This document shows, one piece after another, positions 40,901-51,477 of a stretch of 64,000 nucleotides of DNA. The translations under genes and the position numbers were made by a program. Below the pieces are notes generated by a model. The model had not been told where the DNA came from. It made no database searches and saw only the letters and a program-made list of their open reading frames with translations. This DNA comes from Lactarius indigo (Eukaryota > Basidiomycota > Agaricomycetes > Russulales > Russulaceae). Numbering within the stretch: position 1 is the first letter of the stretch; the number at the start of each line of letters is the position of its first letter. The stretch is from contig JAFKAC010000082.1 in assembly GCA_025766275.1 (NCBI GenBank), forward strand, positions 117,001 through 181,000. The letters run 5' to 3'.

Positions 40901-42650
40901 GACCGCACGACTGACGCAGCTGAAAGAAGCCAGAGACAACGCCCAACGCCTCATGAAGAAGGCGCAGGAGTCATGGGTGCGTAACAAGGATACGCCCAAA
41001 TTCTGCATCAACGACCTCGTGTGGCTCGAGGGCAAGCACCTCCGGACCAATCAGCCCACAGCGAAATTAGCGGCGCGACGTCACGGACCCTTTCGGGTGG
41101 TACAGGTGATGTCCCCTTACAACTATCGATTGGAACTTCCCGCGCAATGGAGCATCCACCCAGTGTTTCACATCGATCTTCTCACGCCGTACAAACAAAC
41201 TTCCTTGCACGGAGAGAACTTCACACGACCGCCGCCCGAACTGATAGATGGAGAAGAGGAATACGAAGTTGAGGCCATTCTAGACACCCGGCATTTCGGC
41301 AGAGGGAGACGTCTCCAGTATCTGATCAAATGGAAGGGGTATCCGGACTCGGAGAATCAGTGGGTCAACAAGGACGACGTCTTTGCGCCGGAAGCACTCC
41401 GCCTATATCAGGAAGCACAGACCCACGGAAGAAGAGATAAAGTGGGAGTCACTCGAACGGAGGACAGTCATCCCCTCTTCCTACGCTCTGCCATTACTTT
41501 CATGCCCACTTCCCCACTCCGACATGTCACACAGGCGCAGCTCCTCGACTCCCTCGCAGAAGACGCCCGCGCCCTCTTGGCAGAGGACGACGACACCGAA
41601 GTTCCCAACACTCAGCTCACACCATGGACGCCTCTTGCACCAGCAGAGGGGCCCATCACCGCGCAAGAATGGGCCAACATCGTCACCAGATTCCCAGACC
41701 CGACGACTACCCCTGACGACGACCGAGCCGTCGTCCACGTCTTCCGAAACGATCGCGGTGAGCGAGAACCCATTGCCGCTATCCCCCCAAGCGACGACCT
41801 CATCGGCGTTCGCGGAGTTTTCCCGAGCAACGACCAGCGTTCAAGCGCTGATGGAATACGAGTTGGAGGGCTGGAGGAGGGTAGCGGCGGAGTGGCAGAA
41901 GGAGCAGTTGGACTCGGCAGCGGCCCGACTGAGGGAGATGCGCGAGCGGCGGCAGCGATGGCGGCAGCTGAGGCTGGCCATGACGACGAAGATTATTACC
42001 CGGCGAGACACACCTTCCTTCGAACGAAACGCGACCCTGATAATCCCCTCGTCACACCCTGGCTCGTCTACTCCGACGGCTCCCCCATGTATCGAGGACG
42101 TGTGCGCGTGCCTGGCGCCGCCGATCACCGTCCGTTCACCGCCGCCGAGGACCCCGCGCATGTCATTGCGCCTGAGGGGTTCCGGGCGAACCGACGACCC
42201 CATTACATTCGATACCCCATCACCGGACCGGACGGAGTAGAGAGGGACGCGTCGCATGTCCAAATTATTGGAGGAGCGGACCCCCTCATATTAGGAGTCA
42301 TACCGGGCTCGCCGCACGTCTACGGTAAGCCCTTCTACGCCGAACCGCACGTCTCCGCGGCGCTCCGCCCCACGTATCCGCACGAAGATCTCGTCGTCTT
42401 CGAGGCGGACAAGATCACCGACCGCGCACTCAACCGTATCAACGACGAGTCGCTCACTGCCGAGGTTACGCGCTTCCGCGCGGCCAGCTATGAGCTGGAT
42501 CGACTCCGGGCGAGGGTGAGTCAACTCCGCGCGATGATCGAGTGCGCGCAGGACGACCGGCGCGACGCCATCTACCGCTTGGAGCGCGCCACCGCCTTGG
42601 AGCGTATTGCTGACGAACAGCGCGGTTGGGCGCCCCGTGACTTTCGGTGA
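37911..42650 (+). CDS. Gypsy G Pol with chromodomain and long C-terminal extension
   Basis: 1579 codons without a stop, overlapping gag by 31 nt in the -1 frame, so it is most likely made by frameshifting rather than from ATG 37911. Domains by residue: protease LIDSGATDNF (50), RT (KKDGKLRPVQDYR about 290; YMDD about 402), RNase H (VDASGYAVGA about 555; YSDHLNLQYW), integrase zinc finger (HGHPGIAKT...CAECQ, 763-800), core (VDFITKLP 831, SDRDPRF 892, QSERTNQW 929) and chromodomain (EEEYEVEAILDTRHF...IKWKGYPDSENQW, 1115-1170). About 400 further residues follow, acidic and Pro-rich, then a basic part (VTPWLVYSDGSPMYRG) and a terminal coiled coil (YELDRLRARVSQLRAMIE). This tail is far longer than usual. 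Confidence 0.95.
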   Translation: MGKRGFSGRLNPSVWVRALQCNSVIVTTRYRSMRIPVTVRTNYQTTETNALIDSGATDNFIRPSLAKQAGIQTQPLNTPRKIWNIDNTENKAGLITHYVNLEVKTRGQIKQMTFLITDLGSEDMVLGYPWLSAFEPTISWATATIHPDMQPVILATNEALLSTATIRALIVAEKEDIVRELEEETFARTTTSTELAIQAKQQQTATVLPQEYAMFTKLFNEQASHRFPPARPWDHAIDFKPSAPATIDCKIYPMTQKEESELKEFLDEKLKQGYLRPSISPYASSFFFIKKKDGKLRPVQDYRIINSHTIRNQYPLPLIQDLILDLSNAHIYTKLDIRWGYNNIRIRDGDQEKAAFKTKFGLFEPTVMFFGLTNSPATFQAMMNHIYRDTIAKHERLGTTIRVYMDDIGIATHFDHDLAAHTNAVRDVLRVAEEHDLYFKLEKCLFHQPRMDYLGVILERGVTRMDPVKVQGIRDWPTPTKVKDVRSFLGFCNFYRLFIRGFATHAKPLTKLTRKNEEWRWTDEEEKAFNTLKRLVTEEPVLAHPVLQDPFELEVDASGYAVGAVLLQKKSDGKRHPIGYYSATLSEAERNYDIYDLELLAIVKALRNWRPLLAGAPHKIKIYSDHLNLQYWRSPQKISRRVAREVLELSEYDFEIHHIKGKNNGRADALSRRPDYNQGIEDNSEVVVLPPEVFVRSLNTARTFIANPNLLQPRHQQDEEVIKIWVDPYHLKKIQGEWYKDGRFVITGPASTQRVLIHDHHDLPIHGHPGIAKTQRILERHYWWPRLRKDVYEYVQGCAECQRNKVNTRPIRAALHPITPILEAMPFHTVAVDFITKLPVSRGYDSILTVTDHDCSKASIFIPCREEITAEETATLYVTQVFKRFGLPRKIISDRDPRFTSKFTREVCRILGIQQNISTAYHPRTDGQSERTNQWLEQYLRFWVNERQDNWVAYLPIAEFAHNNWPHEHTKESPFQLLMGYNPQADWTDKPSPIPLATARLTQLKEARDNAQRLMKKAQESWVRNKDTPKFCINDLVWLEGKHLRTNQPTAKLAARRHGPFRVVQVMSPYNYRLELPAQWSIHPVFHIDLLTPYKQTSLHGENFTRPPPELIDGEEEYEVEAILDTRHFGRGRRLQYLIKWKGYPDSENQWVNKDDVFAPEALRLYQEAQTHGRRDKVGVTRTEDSHPLFLRSAITFMPTSPLRHVTQAQLLDSLAEDARALLAEDDDTEVPNTQLTPWTPLAPAEGPITAQEWANIVTRFPDPTTTPDDDRAVVHVFRNDRGEREPIAAIPPSDDLIGVRGVFPSNDQRSSADGIRVGGLEEGSGGVAEGAVGLGSGPTEGDARAAAAMAAAEAGHDDEDYYPARHTFLRTKRDPDNPLVTPWLVYSDGSPMYRGRVRVPGAADHRPFTAAEDPAHVIAPEGFRANRRPHYIRYPITGPDGVERDASHVQIIGGADPLILGVIPGSPHVYGKPFYAEPHVSAALRPTYPHEDLVVFEADKITDRALNRINDESLTAEVTRFRAASYELDRLRARVSQLRAMIECAQDDRRDAIYRLERATALERIADEQRGWAPRDFR
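37914..37929 (+). promoter_or_regulatory. Gypsy G tandem -1 frameshift heptamers
   Basis: In the gag frame, G-GGA-AAA lies at 37914-37920 and G-GGT-TTT at 37923-37929. Both are canonical X-XXY-YYZ sites, 7 and 4 codons before the gag stop. Pol is in the -1 frame here. Confidence 0.65.
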
Positions 42651-42667
42651 GCCTGGGGTCTCACACT

Positions 42668-42681
42668 AGAAAAGGAGGTGA
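42668..42681 (+). promoter_or_regulatory. Gypsy G polypurine tract
   Basis: AGAAAAGGAGGTGA directly before the 3' LTR. Confidence 0.85.
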
Positions 42682-42980
42682 TGTTACGTTTCGTTTCGGA
42701 CCCTTACTGTACCGGTTGCAACTACGGCGGTAAGGTAGATTAGTTGCGGACTTACGATAGGCGATTACGAGTACGATAGGAGATTGCACGAAGATTGCTG
42801 ACTGAGGACTATGCCACTAATACTAGTAGTAGTAGTATTAGGGTTCGAGCTACTTACGCGACACGTTGGACGCTGCACTACCGTGACTCATAGCAGCGCT
42901 TGAAAGCCTGCTCGACTTGTATTTAACCTGTATTGTGAAGACCAAGATACGCCATCTTGGTCTTCTTGAATCATCACTTG

Positions 42981-43025
<45 letters not shown>

Positions 43026-43174
43026 AGTCCGAACTCGCCTTTAGCAACCGCCGTTGTAGTACACCTTCGAGTGTTCACTGAAACCTACACTTGGACCTAC
43101 GCGTTTTCAAGGACCCGCTAAGTTGTTACCGCCTCATAAAGCTCAAGTCGAGCTAACGTCGTGACGGCGTAACA
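42682..43174 (+). repeat. Gypsy G 3' LTR (493 bp)
   Basis: One difference from the 5' LTR, within GAATCATCACTTG. It is followed by TAAC. Confidence 0.95.
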
Positions 43175-44100
43175 TAACGGTTGACACACGAGTAACCCAA
43201 CTCGGTTCTCCATTAGCCCGGATGGCAAGAACTCGATCGTGATTCAAGGGATGCTCCGCCCCCGATGAAACACGCTCCCAGCGATTGGCAGTAGTGAGAA
43301 TCCAGTATAGAAATGCGTTCCTGGAAGTGTCACGATGAACATAAAGATGTCCAGTCTTAGCCTGAGGGACAGTAGGCGGCATTAGGACGCTGCAACTCGA
43401 CCTGCCAAGATACCAGGTCGTGTAGCCACTCCCAGAGTTGGAAGAGAAAGGTCGCTGGCGGATCTGATAAGACGCCTCGGCATTAGAGTCCATGAGCTCG
43501 GGCTCGGGCTTGGGCTCGGACACCGTCGGCTGTGAAAATGATGTTGACGCGGATGCACTTGTACATCAATAAAGACATGAGGATTGTATGGCAGGAAAAA
43601 GTGACTGAAAAACACACCACTGCGACTGCACTTTGGCCAACTTTGCGATGCCAAGAAGGGCAGGAATTATATCTTGTTTCGCTTGAGGCGAGATGGCCAA
43701 GGCGTCAAGCTGGGTGCTCAAGACTTGATTGAATTCCTCCGTGCCGAAATCACCTCCCATTAAACCTGCCATGACGCGGGAAACAACGGACACCGATAGA
43801 GAGGACATGTGTGGTTGCAGGAAGGCTGCGACTGATTGAGTGATCATATCAGTGGTATAACTGTTAGGTGCCTTGCGCGTCAGATGAAACGATACCGCAG
43901 AGGAAAGGTTAAATGACCTCGTTTCTGAAGTCATCTTGCAAGGAGCAACCTGGTCCACAGACCGACTGACGATGAGCCAGTTGAGAACATCAGAAAATAC
44001 AGTGGAGTAAACGCGACTCACTCCATCACCTTTGGCAAGTTCGATAACCGACCATCAGATCCCACATGATAACGCCTCATTGGAAACCTCTGCCGGAGGA
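43175..44100 (-). pseudogene. 3' exons of an unidentified host gene cut by element G
   Basis: Two coding stretches on the minus strand, joined by a small intron: about 44090-43620 (WSVIELAKGDGVSRVYSTVF, SVVSRVMAGLMGGDFGTEEF, PALLGIAKLAKVQSQ) and about 43560-43175 (SQPTVSEPKPEPELMDSNAE, GYTTWYLGRSSCSVLMPP, KTGHLYVHRDTSRNAFLYW, HDRVLAIRANGEPSWVTRVS). The last exon would end with the 17 codons now at 35312-35368. A TGA at about 44055 (ALSCGI-stop-WSVI) suggests the gene was already damaged, unless an intron removes it. The family is not recognised; exon limits are approximate. Confidence 0.55.
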
Positions 44101-44109
44101 TGGTCTAGT

Positions 44110-44697
44110 GTGAAATGAAATGAGTACCGACATTAACATATAGATAAGAAAAGTAACCTTCGTAGCGCTCGGAGCCATGTCACTGCTACCAAGCTGAACT
44201 GAAGCGCATTCGTCATCGTCGCTACCAGAGGGATCTATGCAAGCTTGCGAACTCAGGAACTCAGGTATCTGTGAATGAAATGAGGAAGGAAAGCAGCGTA
44301 GTCGGACCAGATGAACTTTCGCTTTGTCTAAATACGTGATCAGACAATGGCGGGTGGCGAGTGTGGATTGGCATACCATCAACTCCCATTTATGTACACG
44401 ATCAAGCATTGTTATTGTCTGCCCTTCTCGGTCGATTCTTGATGCAACTTGATGGATCCATGTCATGGGAACGGGTTAACGGGTGTTAGATGCCACTCAA
44501 CGGAAATGAAACCGGTTTTGTGACATAATCGACAATGACCACGACGTCAAAAGGGCCATGAACCAGAACCTTGATTTTTCTGGGTCTATATCTAGAAAAC
44601 AGCGGCGATGGTAGAGGTTACAGCTGGTTCCATAACGATTGTCCCCTGCCATTTTGAGAACATAGTTGGCCATCCAAAACTCGAGAGCGGGATTCAT
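44110..44697 (-). pseudogene. Upstream exons or remnant of the same unidentified gene
   Basis: Minus-strand coding-like segments are MNPALEFWMANYVLKMAGDN (from 44697), KVLVHGPFDVVVIVDYVTKP (about 44580-44500), and PMTWIHQVASRIDREGQTIT...HKWELMVCQSTLATRHCLI (44470-44330). GT...AG junctions near 44275 and 44150-44100 link the last to SQIPEFLSSQACIDPSGSDD and then to the downstream exons. No domain is recognised. Frame changes between segments may be introns or damage. Confidence 0.4.
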
Positions 44698-44910
44698 AAT
44701 TAAGTCGAGGGAGAAATTCTCAGGAAATCAGGTTATCTCACAGAATTAAGGTTATAGAATAGTCATCTTGTAACAATTGTGGTTATGGAATGGTTATCTG
44801 TATTGCTGCGCTCGAGAGCTGTGCCATCTCGGTGGCGGAGTTACCAATTCAAACCTCGCCTATGTCCAAAATTTGGTCACCAGGGGACAATCGTTATGGA
44901 ACCAGCTGTA
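44619..44910. repeat. 30-bp perfect inverted repeat with 232-bp spacer
   Basis: 44619-44648 (TACAGCTGGTTCCATAACGA...) is the exact reverse complement of 44881-44910. The left arm lies in the coding-like segment GDNRYGTSC on the minus strand. Confidence 0.85.
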
Positions 44911-45419
44911 GGCCAGTCAGGGCCCATTGTGGTCCCTATTCGGGGTTGACATTACATAATTACTGAAACGTGCATATGTTTGCACGCTCAGGTCACAGAA
45001 ATACGACGTAACTTACCAAAGACAGTATCGGTCGGGCGATGGTCAGTCTCGTGCCAAGACCTCTAATAGAATGGCATTAGAGGACAGAAAAGTATGGAAA
45101 TGGAAGAGTGAGGCGACATGCGTCAAAAGGCGAGCTGGAGCTAATTCAAGAGGGAGGTAGGATTCGAAATTGTACACGGCAGATGGGCAGAAGTTACAAC
45201 GCCTTCGCTAGCTGCTGACCCTTCAATTGAACGCACATTATTTCCATAGAGGTACATCTCGAGTAATTACAAACAATGTCCGTACAGAACACTATCATCA
45301 GGACCTTAATTACTTGCAAAGGCGCTTACACCTCGTCCGCTTACACCATGGCCAGGCCAAATGCTGAGGAAATTTGATGAGCTGTTAATCGAATGCACGT
45401 GAGCACAGCACACACCTCC

Positions 45420-46188
45420 TGATGTAAGACGGGAATGGGGATCCAACCTCCGCATGAGCGATGCAAACTTCCATGTATCTGAATGAAGATAGAGTTAACA
45501 ACCACATGCCGAAGAATACTCACATCCCAAACTTACTGGGTAATAGCGAAACGGACTAACGACTGAGGCGGTGCTCGAGAGACGTAAGGCTTCCGTTTCC
45601 CGATGAACAGAACAGCTATTTCGCCTTTCCAGGGGATGAGAGGAAAATCACGCTGCAAGTTTGGGTTTGGGCCAAGACTACCATTGAGATAGCCGGTGAC
45701 TAGAAGCTTGTAGCAAGAGACTTGTACAAGGGTATCGTATACTTCAGGCGGAGAGACCCCTAGTAAGAAAAATTCGCGTTCGATGTTGACATAAGGGGTA
45801 TCGATCAGATGCCCACGGAGAGGTGATACTGTAACAAAGGTGGAGGTGATACGTCGGCGAGGCCACCTTTGCCACACATAACCAGACACCATATAAGGTG
45901 CGGTCTGAGGTATCAGAGAAAGAAAATCAATCATCCGAACACATGAAAATCGTGAATTCATACAGGGATATTACGGGGTGTGCGACGGTGGATGACCATT
46001 GCCTGAGTCGTTGAGTCGATGCGAAAGACAAGACGCGAAAGTTCCCGTACATTCGAGATGGGCACGCACATGTCTCTTATATGTCGCGCCGGCCGAGTGT
46101 AACACGACTCAAGGTCCATCAGGAAGTGTGCGCGGTGCTTGAAACTCGAAACCCAAAATCGTAACTTGAGGGCGGGCTGGGTGACCAT
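45420..46188 (-). CDS. Unidentified multi-exon host gene (part)
   Basis: Exon 46188-45972 (LRFWVSSFKHRAHFLMDLES, VRELSRLVFRIDSTTQAMVI, RRTPRNIP) splices with GTATGA...CTCAG (45971-45912) in frame to TAPYMVSGYVWQRWPRRRIT, FVTVSPLRGHLIDTPYVNIE, VSCYKLLVTGYLNGSLGPN, GEIAVLFIGKRKPYVSRAP. GTAAGT near 45535 and CAG near 45480 lead to a short exon (YMEVCIAHAEVGSPFPSY). The start, the end and the function are not known. It may be the 5' part of the gene at 43175-44697, as both lie on the same strand. The stretch 44911-45419 between them holds no clear coding sequence. Confidence 0.45.
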
Positions 46189-46719
46189 CAGAGCTCTTCA
46201 AGTTCGTGGAGTCACCCACACATTGGACAAAAGACTCGGTTGGGTCCAGCGCTCCCGGATTCCATTCTCACCTATTCATTAGTGAGCCGCGCATCCCCAA
46301 AGTCCACCCTCCGTCGGCGCCACGACAAATGTCACAGCACCACGCCTCCATTGTTATTCGCTTCTGTGTTAGAAATCAGAGCCCATTGTTCTACAATTCT
46401 GGACTCACGCATGTCACGGACAGCATCATATCGTGATCCTAACCTGCCCTGGGATTGGAGATCAGAGTCCATTGAAATATACGATCACGGGCTAGCCTTA
46501 CCTGACCAATTAATCGCGACCGTAGTGTACATGTATTCACGACATCGCATTGCAATGGTTTCTTGCCTCTAGATTGCAAGTCAGACCCCATTGTCCTCCT
46601 ATTTTGGGTCTACACGACATGGTCGTTGAATCGCAACGCCCGTGACCACGATATGAGGTACGGCAATACGATGTCGCTCGGTACATTCCATCACACATAA
46701 TGATCAGCGGTGGCTTATG

Positions 46720-46815
46720 TAATTGATACCCCCAGCCGACGGTGAGAATCTTCTGTAATTCATACTCAGCCGGCGCCGGCCGACGTCGGAGAATCCGACG
46801 TAATTGATAGTCCAA
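46720..46815. repeat. Three spaced TAATTGATA repeats in GC-rich palindromic sequence
   Basis: TAATTGATA or TAATTCATA at 46720, 46756 and 46801, each followed by GC-rich sequence with CAGCCG/CCGGC blocks; CCGGCGCCGGCCGACGTCGG is largely palindromic. The rest of 46189-46859 shows no gene. Confidence 0.5.
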
Positions 46816-47397
46816 CCAGCGCCGGCTGGAAGCGGGGTGTCTGCTTTTCGATTATTAGCACACACAAGTCGAAACATGCCTCATAGTAACACATATTAGT
46901 GACAGGAAGTACAGGGAATATGGATATACAAGGGACGACAAAAGGAACTCAGTGAATGGATGTGGGGGTATGCTTTTATGGTCTGTTGATTGTGAAACAA
47001 GTCAATAAGATGTTTAGAGAGTTTGGATGAAATTGTAATAAGTCCTTACTACTCCAGGAGTTGGAATCAGTGGTCGTGATCATTATTTGATTGAGGGTAA
47101 TATTCACATAGAATGAATAGATATAGAAAGGCTATACAAATGTGAAGGGGTTGGAAGATACCATCCCTCATGAATGGACATGACTCGGTGCCTAACCAGC
47201 TAATATACCCAAGAATACACCTTGCATTGGCTGGTATCCATATGTGTCCAGTGGATCTATGATTGTAGCAGAGTCGGACACTCCGTCAATGTCACCATAT
47301 ACATACTTCTATCCATCTGAATATATTAACATAAGAGTATGGATATCCTGCAAAGAACTGATATCTATCCATATGTAAAATAATGGGAATGCATGTG

Positions 47398-50300
47398 TTA
47401 GAACAAGTGGATTGATTTAACTTTACAATGCTTTAATGGAGCATCTGTGATTGGGGTGAGGGCCTTAACTGAGCTTCTGGAGAGTTCTTCCCATGCATGC
47501 ATCTGATATGATGCATATGCTTGGTGCCCCTTAAGCGAATCCTGTGCAGCAATGGTCATGAGCTTCTTCCACATCTTTGCCTTGGCATGGAAGTATGCAG
47601 GGACCCATTCAGCTTCATTATGGATGCTGTGCTGCTCCTCCAACCATCGTTCAAACTGTGCCCTTGCACGGAGCCAATGAACCCTTTCAACTGTTAAATA
47701 ATTGAGTCCATCAATATAAGCACTGATGAATATGAGAACCTACAATCATCCATCCATGTTCCATCATCTTCAACAGTGTGGCCAAACCCCCAGATCCAGG
47801 ATGTTTGCTTGTTACGCTGTCCTATTGGCTCTGATCCAAGAACCAAGGTTGCTACATGGAAGTCCTCTGCACGTAATCTTGGAAGGTCCTGTAGATTCAT
47901 TGATGCCTGTCGGAGACTCCGGTATGCATCACGTGCCATGCTGTATATGCGTGCATGCTCATGGACAGTAGTATCAACACTGTGTATGGCATTCCAAGCA
48001 CGGGTCTTTGTCTGCTGTGTGTTAGCAGGTCTAACCTGAGTGCGGAACAGAGCTGACTTGAATCCAAGGGCAAGGCGGATCCTGTGAATGGAATCACTGG
48101 CTTGTGCATGGCGTAGCTGTACCTCCTTCCTGGCAAGAGATTGGGCTCCATGCTTGACACACCATTCCCATCCAAGGGATGAGGGAAGAAGAATGGGAAG
48201 ATCTTCTGGATTGATGCCATCCATCCCAGATCCATCCAATGCCTGATGAGTGTGATGATGGAAATCATGACCTGAATGATTGTCATCTGTATTATCGGGA
48301 GGTCCGAGATCATCCACATGGTCGTACTCTTCATAATTACCCAATGGTGATATTGGGGAATCATCTGTGAGTTTCTGTTGGAGGAGGAAAGAATCTCCCT
48401 GATGCTCAAATATGTCAATGAGCTTCTGGAGGCGACTCCGCTTATTTTCAATGACTTGGACCTCCTCTGTGTTGATCTTTGGACCATATGCCCGTAGTTG
48501 ATATCTGATGGCCAGTCTTCACAGGACGTCAGCCAACAGTCACATATACCATTGAAGGGACCAACTGTAGCTCCTGAATCTTTATCCCACAAGAAATCCA
48601 AGATGTTTGCCCATGAGTAGTAATATCTCTACTTTCCTCTGAAATCAGTTGTTGCTGGATTTCTGCACGAGAGGGAGCTAATGATATTCATCAGTGTAGA
48701 ATAGATTGGTTTATTGGGTAACAATACCTTTGGATGACGCTGTATCATATATGTCCATTAAAGTAGGGTCTTCATACCTGTTAGATTGAGCATGGTTCTC
48801 TGCCTCAAGCCATCGCTTGGTCTTCTTCCTGAAGCGTGCATTGAGTGTATTGAATGTCTCAGCACTGAGATCTATTCCAGTTTCCATGCGCTTCCACCGC
48901 TTCAGAAGTGATGGAACTGGAACATGGATTATTATATTAGAATGTAGCATGGATATGGATGTGACAGACCAATGCGGACCATCTTCTTCCAATTGGAATG
49001 GTTCATGTGTGCATCCAAGACCTCCTGGCGATGGGCCAGGGACATCCCGCGGATACTCCATGAGATATTATTGAGTGGTGCCCACAATGTCTCAATGATC
49101 TCCCCATCCACCTGCTTCGCTCCAGGAATATAGCTTGGTGAAAAGCGGGGTAAGCATGAATCTTGATGGCCATGAATATGAAAGAGGCCAATCCCAGTCC
49201 GAAGTTGTAAAGAGCTAGACAGAGATAACTCTGGGCTCTTTTCCACCCTTTCCCTGAAGTGGACACCATATTGGCACATGATGTCATACATAACCAGGGC
49301 CACAGGGATGTCCTCCATGTTGTAGGAGAGGGCCTTGCAAAGGCTATAGTCCATATTTATTTGCCTAGCATAAGAGCGATGTCATATCCACACCTAGAGT
49401 CTTTAAACATTGGACATACCTCTCTCCCTTCTGGAAGTCAACTACAGATGTAGGGACAAAGAATCCATGACAGCATGCGGTTGCCCTGATGCCTGTAACA
49501 TCAAGGTGTGGACGACTTGAATTGGCCTGTTCAATGGCCCTATATGTGTTACATGTGCTGGGCTATGAGAATATAAGACAACAGTCACTGTCAATAGTAT
49601 CTGACATACCTGGGAAATCTCTTGCCCACTATGCAGGTGAGCCTTATATGAATTGGGATTTGCCATGAAGGCCATCCCTGCCGACAGCGGAACGTCCGCT
49701 TCCCCAGTTCTGCATCTCATATGCTCTGCTGAGAAGTTACCATCCATTATAAATGTTCGGATGAGCTGATTCCTTTGAGCAAGTCAACAATGGGATATTT
49801 GACATGTTTAATGAATGCATACGGTTCATCATTATATCTGTCCTTCCAATCATCAGGTAGATTGATACCTGGCTGTGGACAGGCTGGACAGAATATGGCC
49901 ATGGATCCATCATTAGCGGGGTCCCCGACTTGGAGATGTCCCAGACCATTCTGAATCCTATTCCTTAAATCTCGCCATTGCCTGGATGCTCTCAAGAGCT
50001 GTTTGTAGAGATTCTGTAAATGTTTATCAGTGATACAGTATGTGGTGCTGGGATGGCATTGTAACATACTGGGACATGGTCAGGGAACATCCGATTGGTG
50101 ATGCTCTGAAGCTTAGAGTAGTACTGTTGTGCAGTTGTCTTGCACTCCAGGTTGTCAGCCAAGAAGTCATCCAGAACTGAGAAGGTAAATGCAGTCTCAA
50201 TCTGCTTGAAGGTTGAAGGAAATATTCCAGCTTGGAGTAGTTGCTCATCATCGGCACCAGCATTGGGGCATATGCAGAAGAGTACATCCATATCAAAGAC

Positions 50301-51268
50301 ACCTGTCTGATTGACAATTGTGATCAGTGGATTGCCTGACTTTGCGGTCCGTGTGCGTCTTGTGTTTCCCTCAGAGGGATCCAACACATCCCCAGGAAAG
50401 TCATACAATGTGTCTGAAATCCCATGCATATCCTCAAGAGCTTGCAAAGGAGGTTGCGGGCCTCCCGAGGAATGGGCCTGCTCCTCCTCAACAGATATTA
50501 GTGATGTAGACCGAGTGTGTCGGGACCTCCGCCTGCTTGTCTGTGGCTCTTTAGCTGCTTGAACTCCCTGGGTATAGATAAGTGCATATGACATTTCATA
50601 GGACTGATGTATTCATACCTCTACTGTAAGTGGGCATGGCTTTCCATCATGACCCAAACAGAGCTTAAATCCAATTGATATTAATGATATTGGTGCAAAG
50701 TGTGTGCCAGTCCAGCGGGACATCCGATGGAATGGGGATCTTGTATGTATTTGAAGGCAACATTCCTTGCAAAAGTAGTTACCTCCAACACAGTCGGAAC
50801 ACTTGATCTGCATTGACATGGTGCACATGGAGCATTTTGGGGCCCTTGTCAAACCCTCCATCTCTAGTAACAGGTGAAGATATCTGCTCCGGATGTCTAT
50901 CCATTGGCCCATATGTGTCCGCAATGGTGTCTGTAAATGATCAGTATTTGATGGATGATGAAGGGTATTGTGTCGCATACATGTGGTTGGGGTTGTGTGT
51001 CATCAAGTTGAAGGTCTTGCATGTTAGCTTCATATGGTTCTATGGGTTGAAGGGTATGTGACTCCTGAACCCCCTGCGTTTGTTGCTTGGATGACTGCTC
51101 CTCAACTATTGTAGCTTGGTTTGAAGCCTGGCCTGACTTCTTCTGCTTTGAAGAATGGAATGGGACCTCCTTCACAGTGGTTCGGAGTCCCCGCTTAGAC
51201 TTTGATGTTTTAGAGACAACCTCAGAGACATCTCCCATAGGAATGGTAAAGGTGTTCTTGCGAGGCAT
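47398..51268 (-). CDS. KDZ transposase with CxC2 cysteine cluster, multi-exon
   Basis: The start is ATG 51268 (MPRKNTFTIPMGDV). About ten exons are separated by GT...AG introns of 50-70 bp (for example donor GTATGAATAC near 50610). Order: basic N-terminus, CxC2 cluster (CSMCTMSMQIKCSDC, CKECCLQIHTRSPFHRM), linker exon (CPNAGADDEQLLQAGIFP), FCPACPQPGINLP, then the catalytic core: DGNFSAEHM with the first Asp, TGIRATACCHGFFVPTSVVD, YDIMCQYGVHF with the second, and HIHGHQDSCLPRF...DGEIIETLW with the Glu. A charged helical C-terminus (RLQKLIDIFEHQGDSF, RVHWLRARAQFERWLEEQ) ends at 47398. It should cut and move the element. Some exon joins are uncertain, and no clear disabling mutation is seen. Confidence 0.85.
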
Positions 51269-51477
51269 GATAGACAGTTTCAATGGAGTTAGGAGGATAT
51301 GGATGATAGCAATTGGGACAGCATCAATCCTTTCACGCATTAAATACATTTACAACACCTTGGATATTCTACACATTGGAATATTGGGCTCGCTGCACAA
51401 TCATACACCTGAAGAATGTGTACCCAATTCTAATCTGAAACTGTGGAGTGTATCTGATAGGAATACCATCATCTGTT

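Larger units (their letters stand above)
35369..43174 (+). mobile_element. Gypsy G chromovirus, 7806 bp, nearly intact
   Basis: Two 493-bp LTRs differ at one site (GAATCGTC against GAATCATC). A 4-bp target repeat TAAC (35365-35368 and 43175-43178), an uninterrupted gag and an uninterrupted pol, a polypurine tract and a self-priming type primer site complete it. It interrupts a host exon. The only visible possible defect is that gag begins at GTG rather than ATG. A long C-terminal extension of pol is unusual. Confidence 0.95.
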
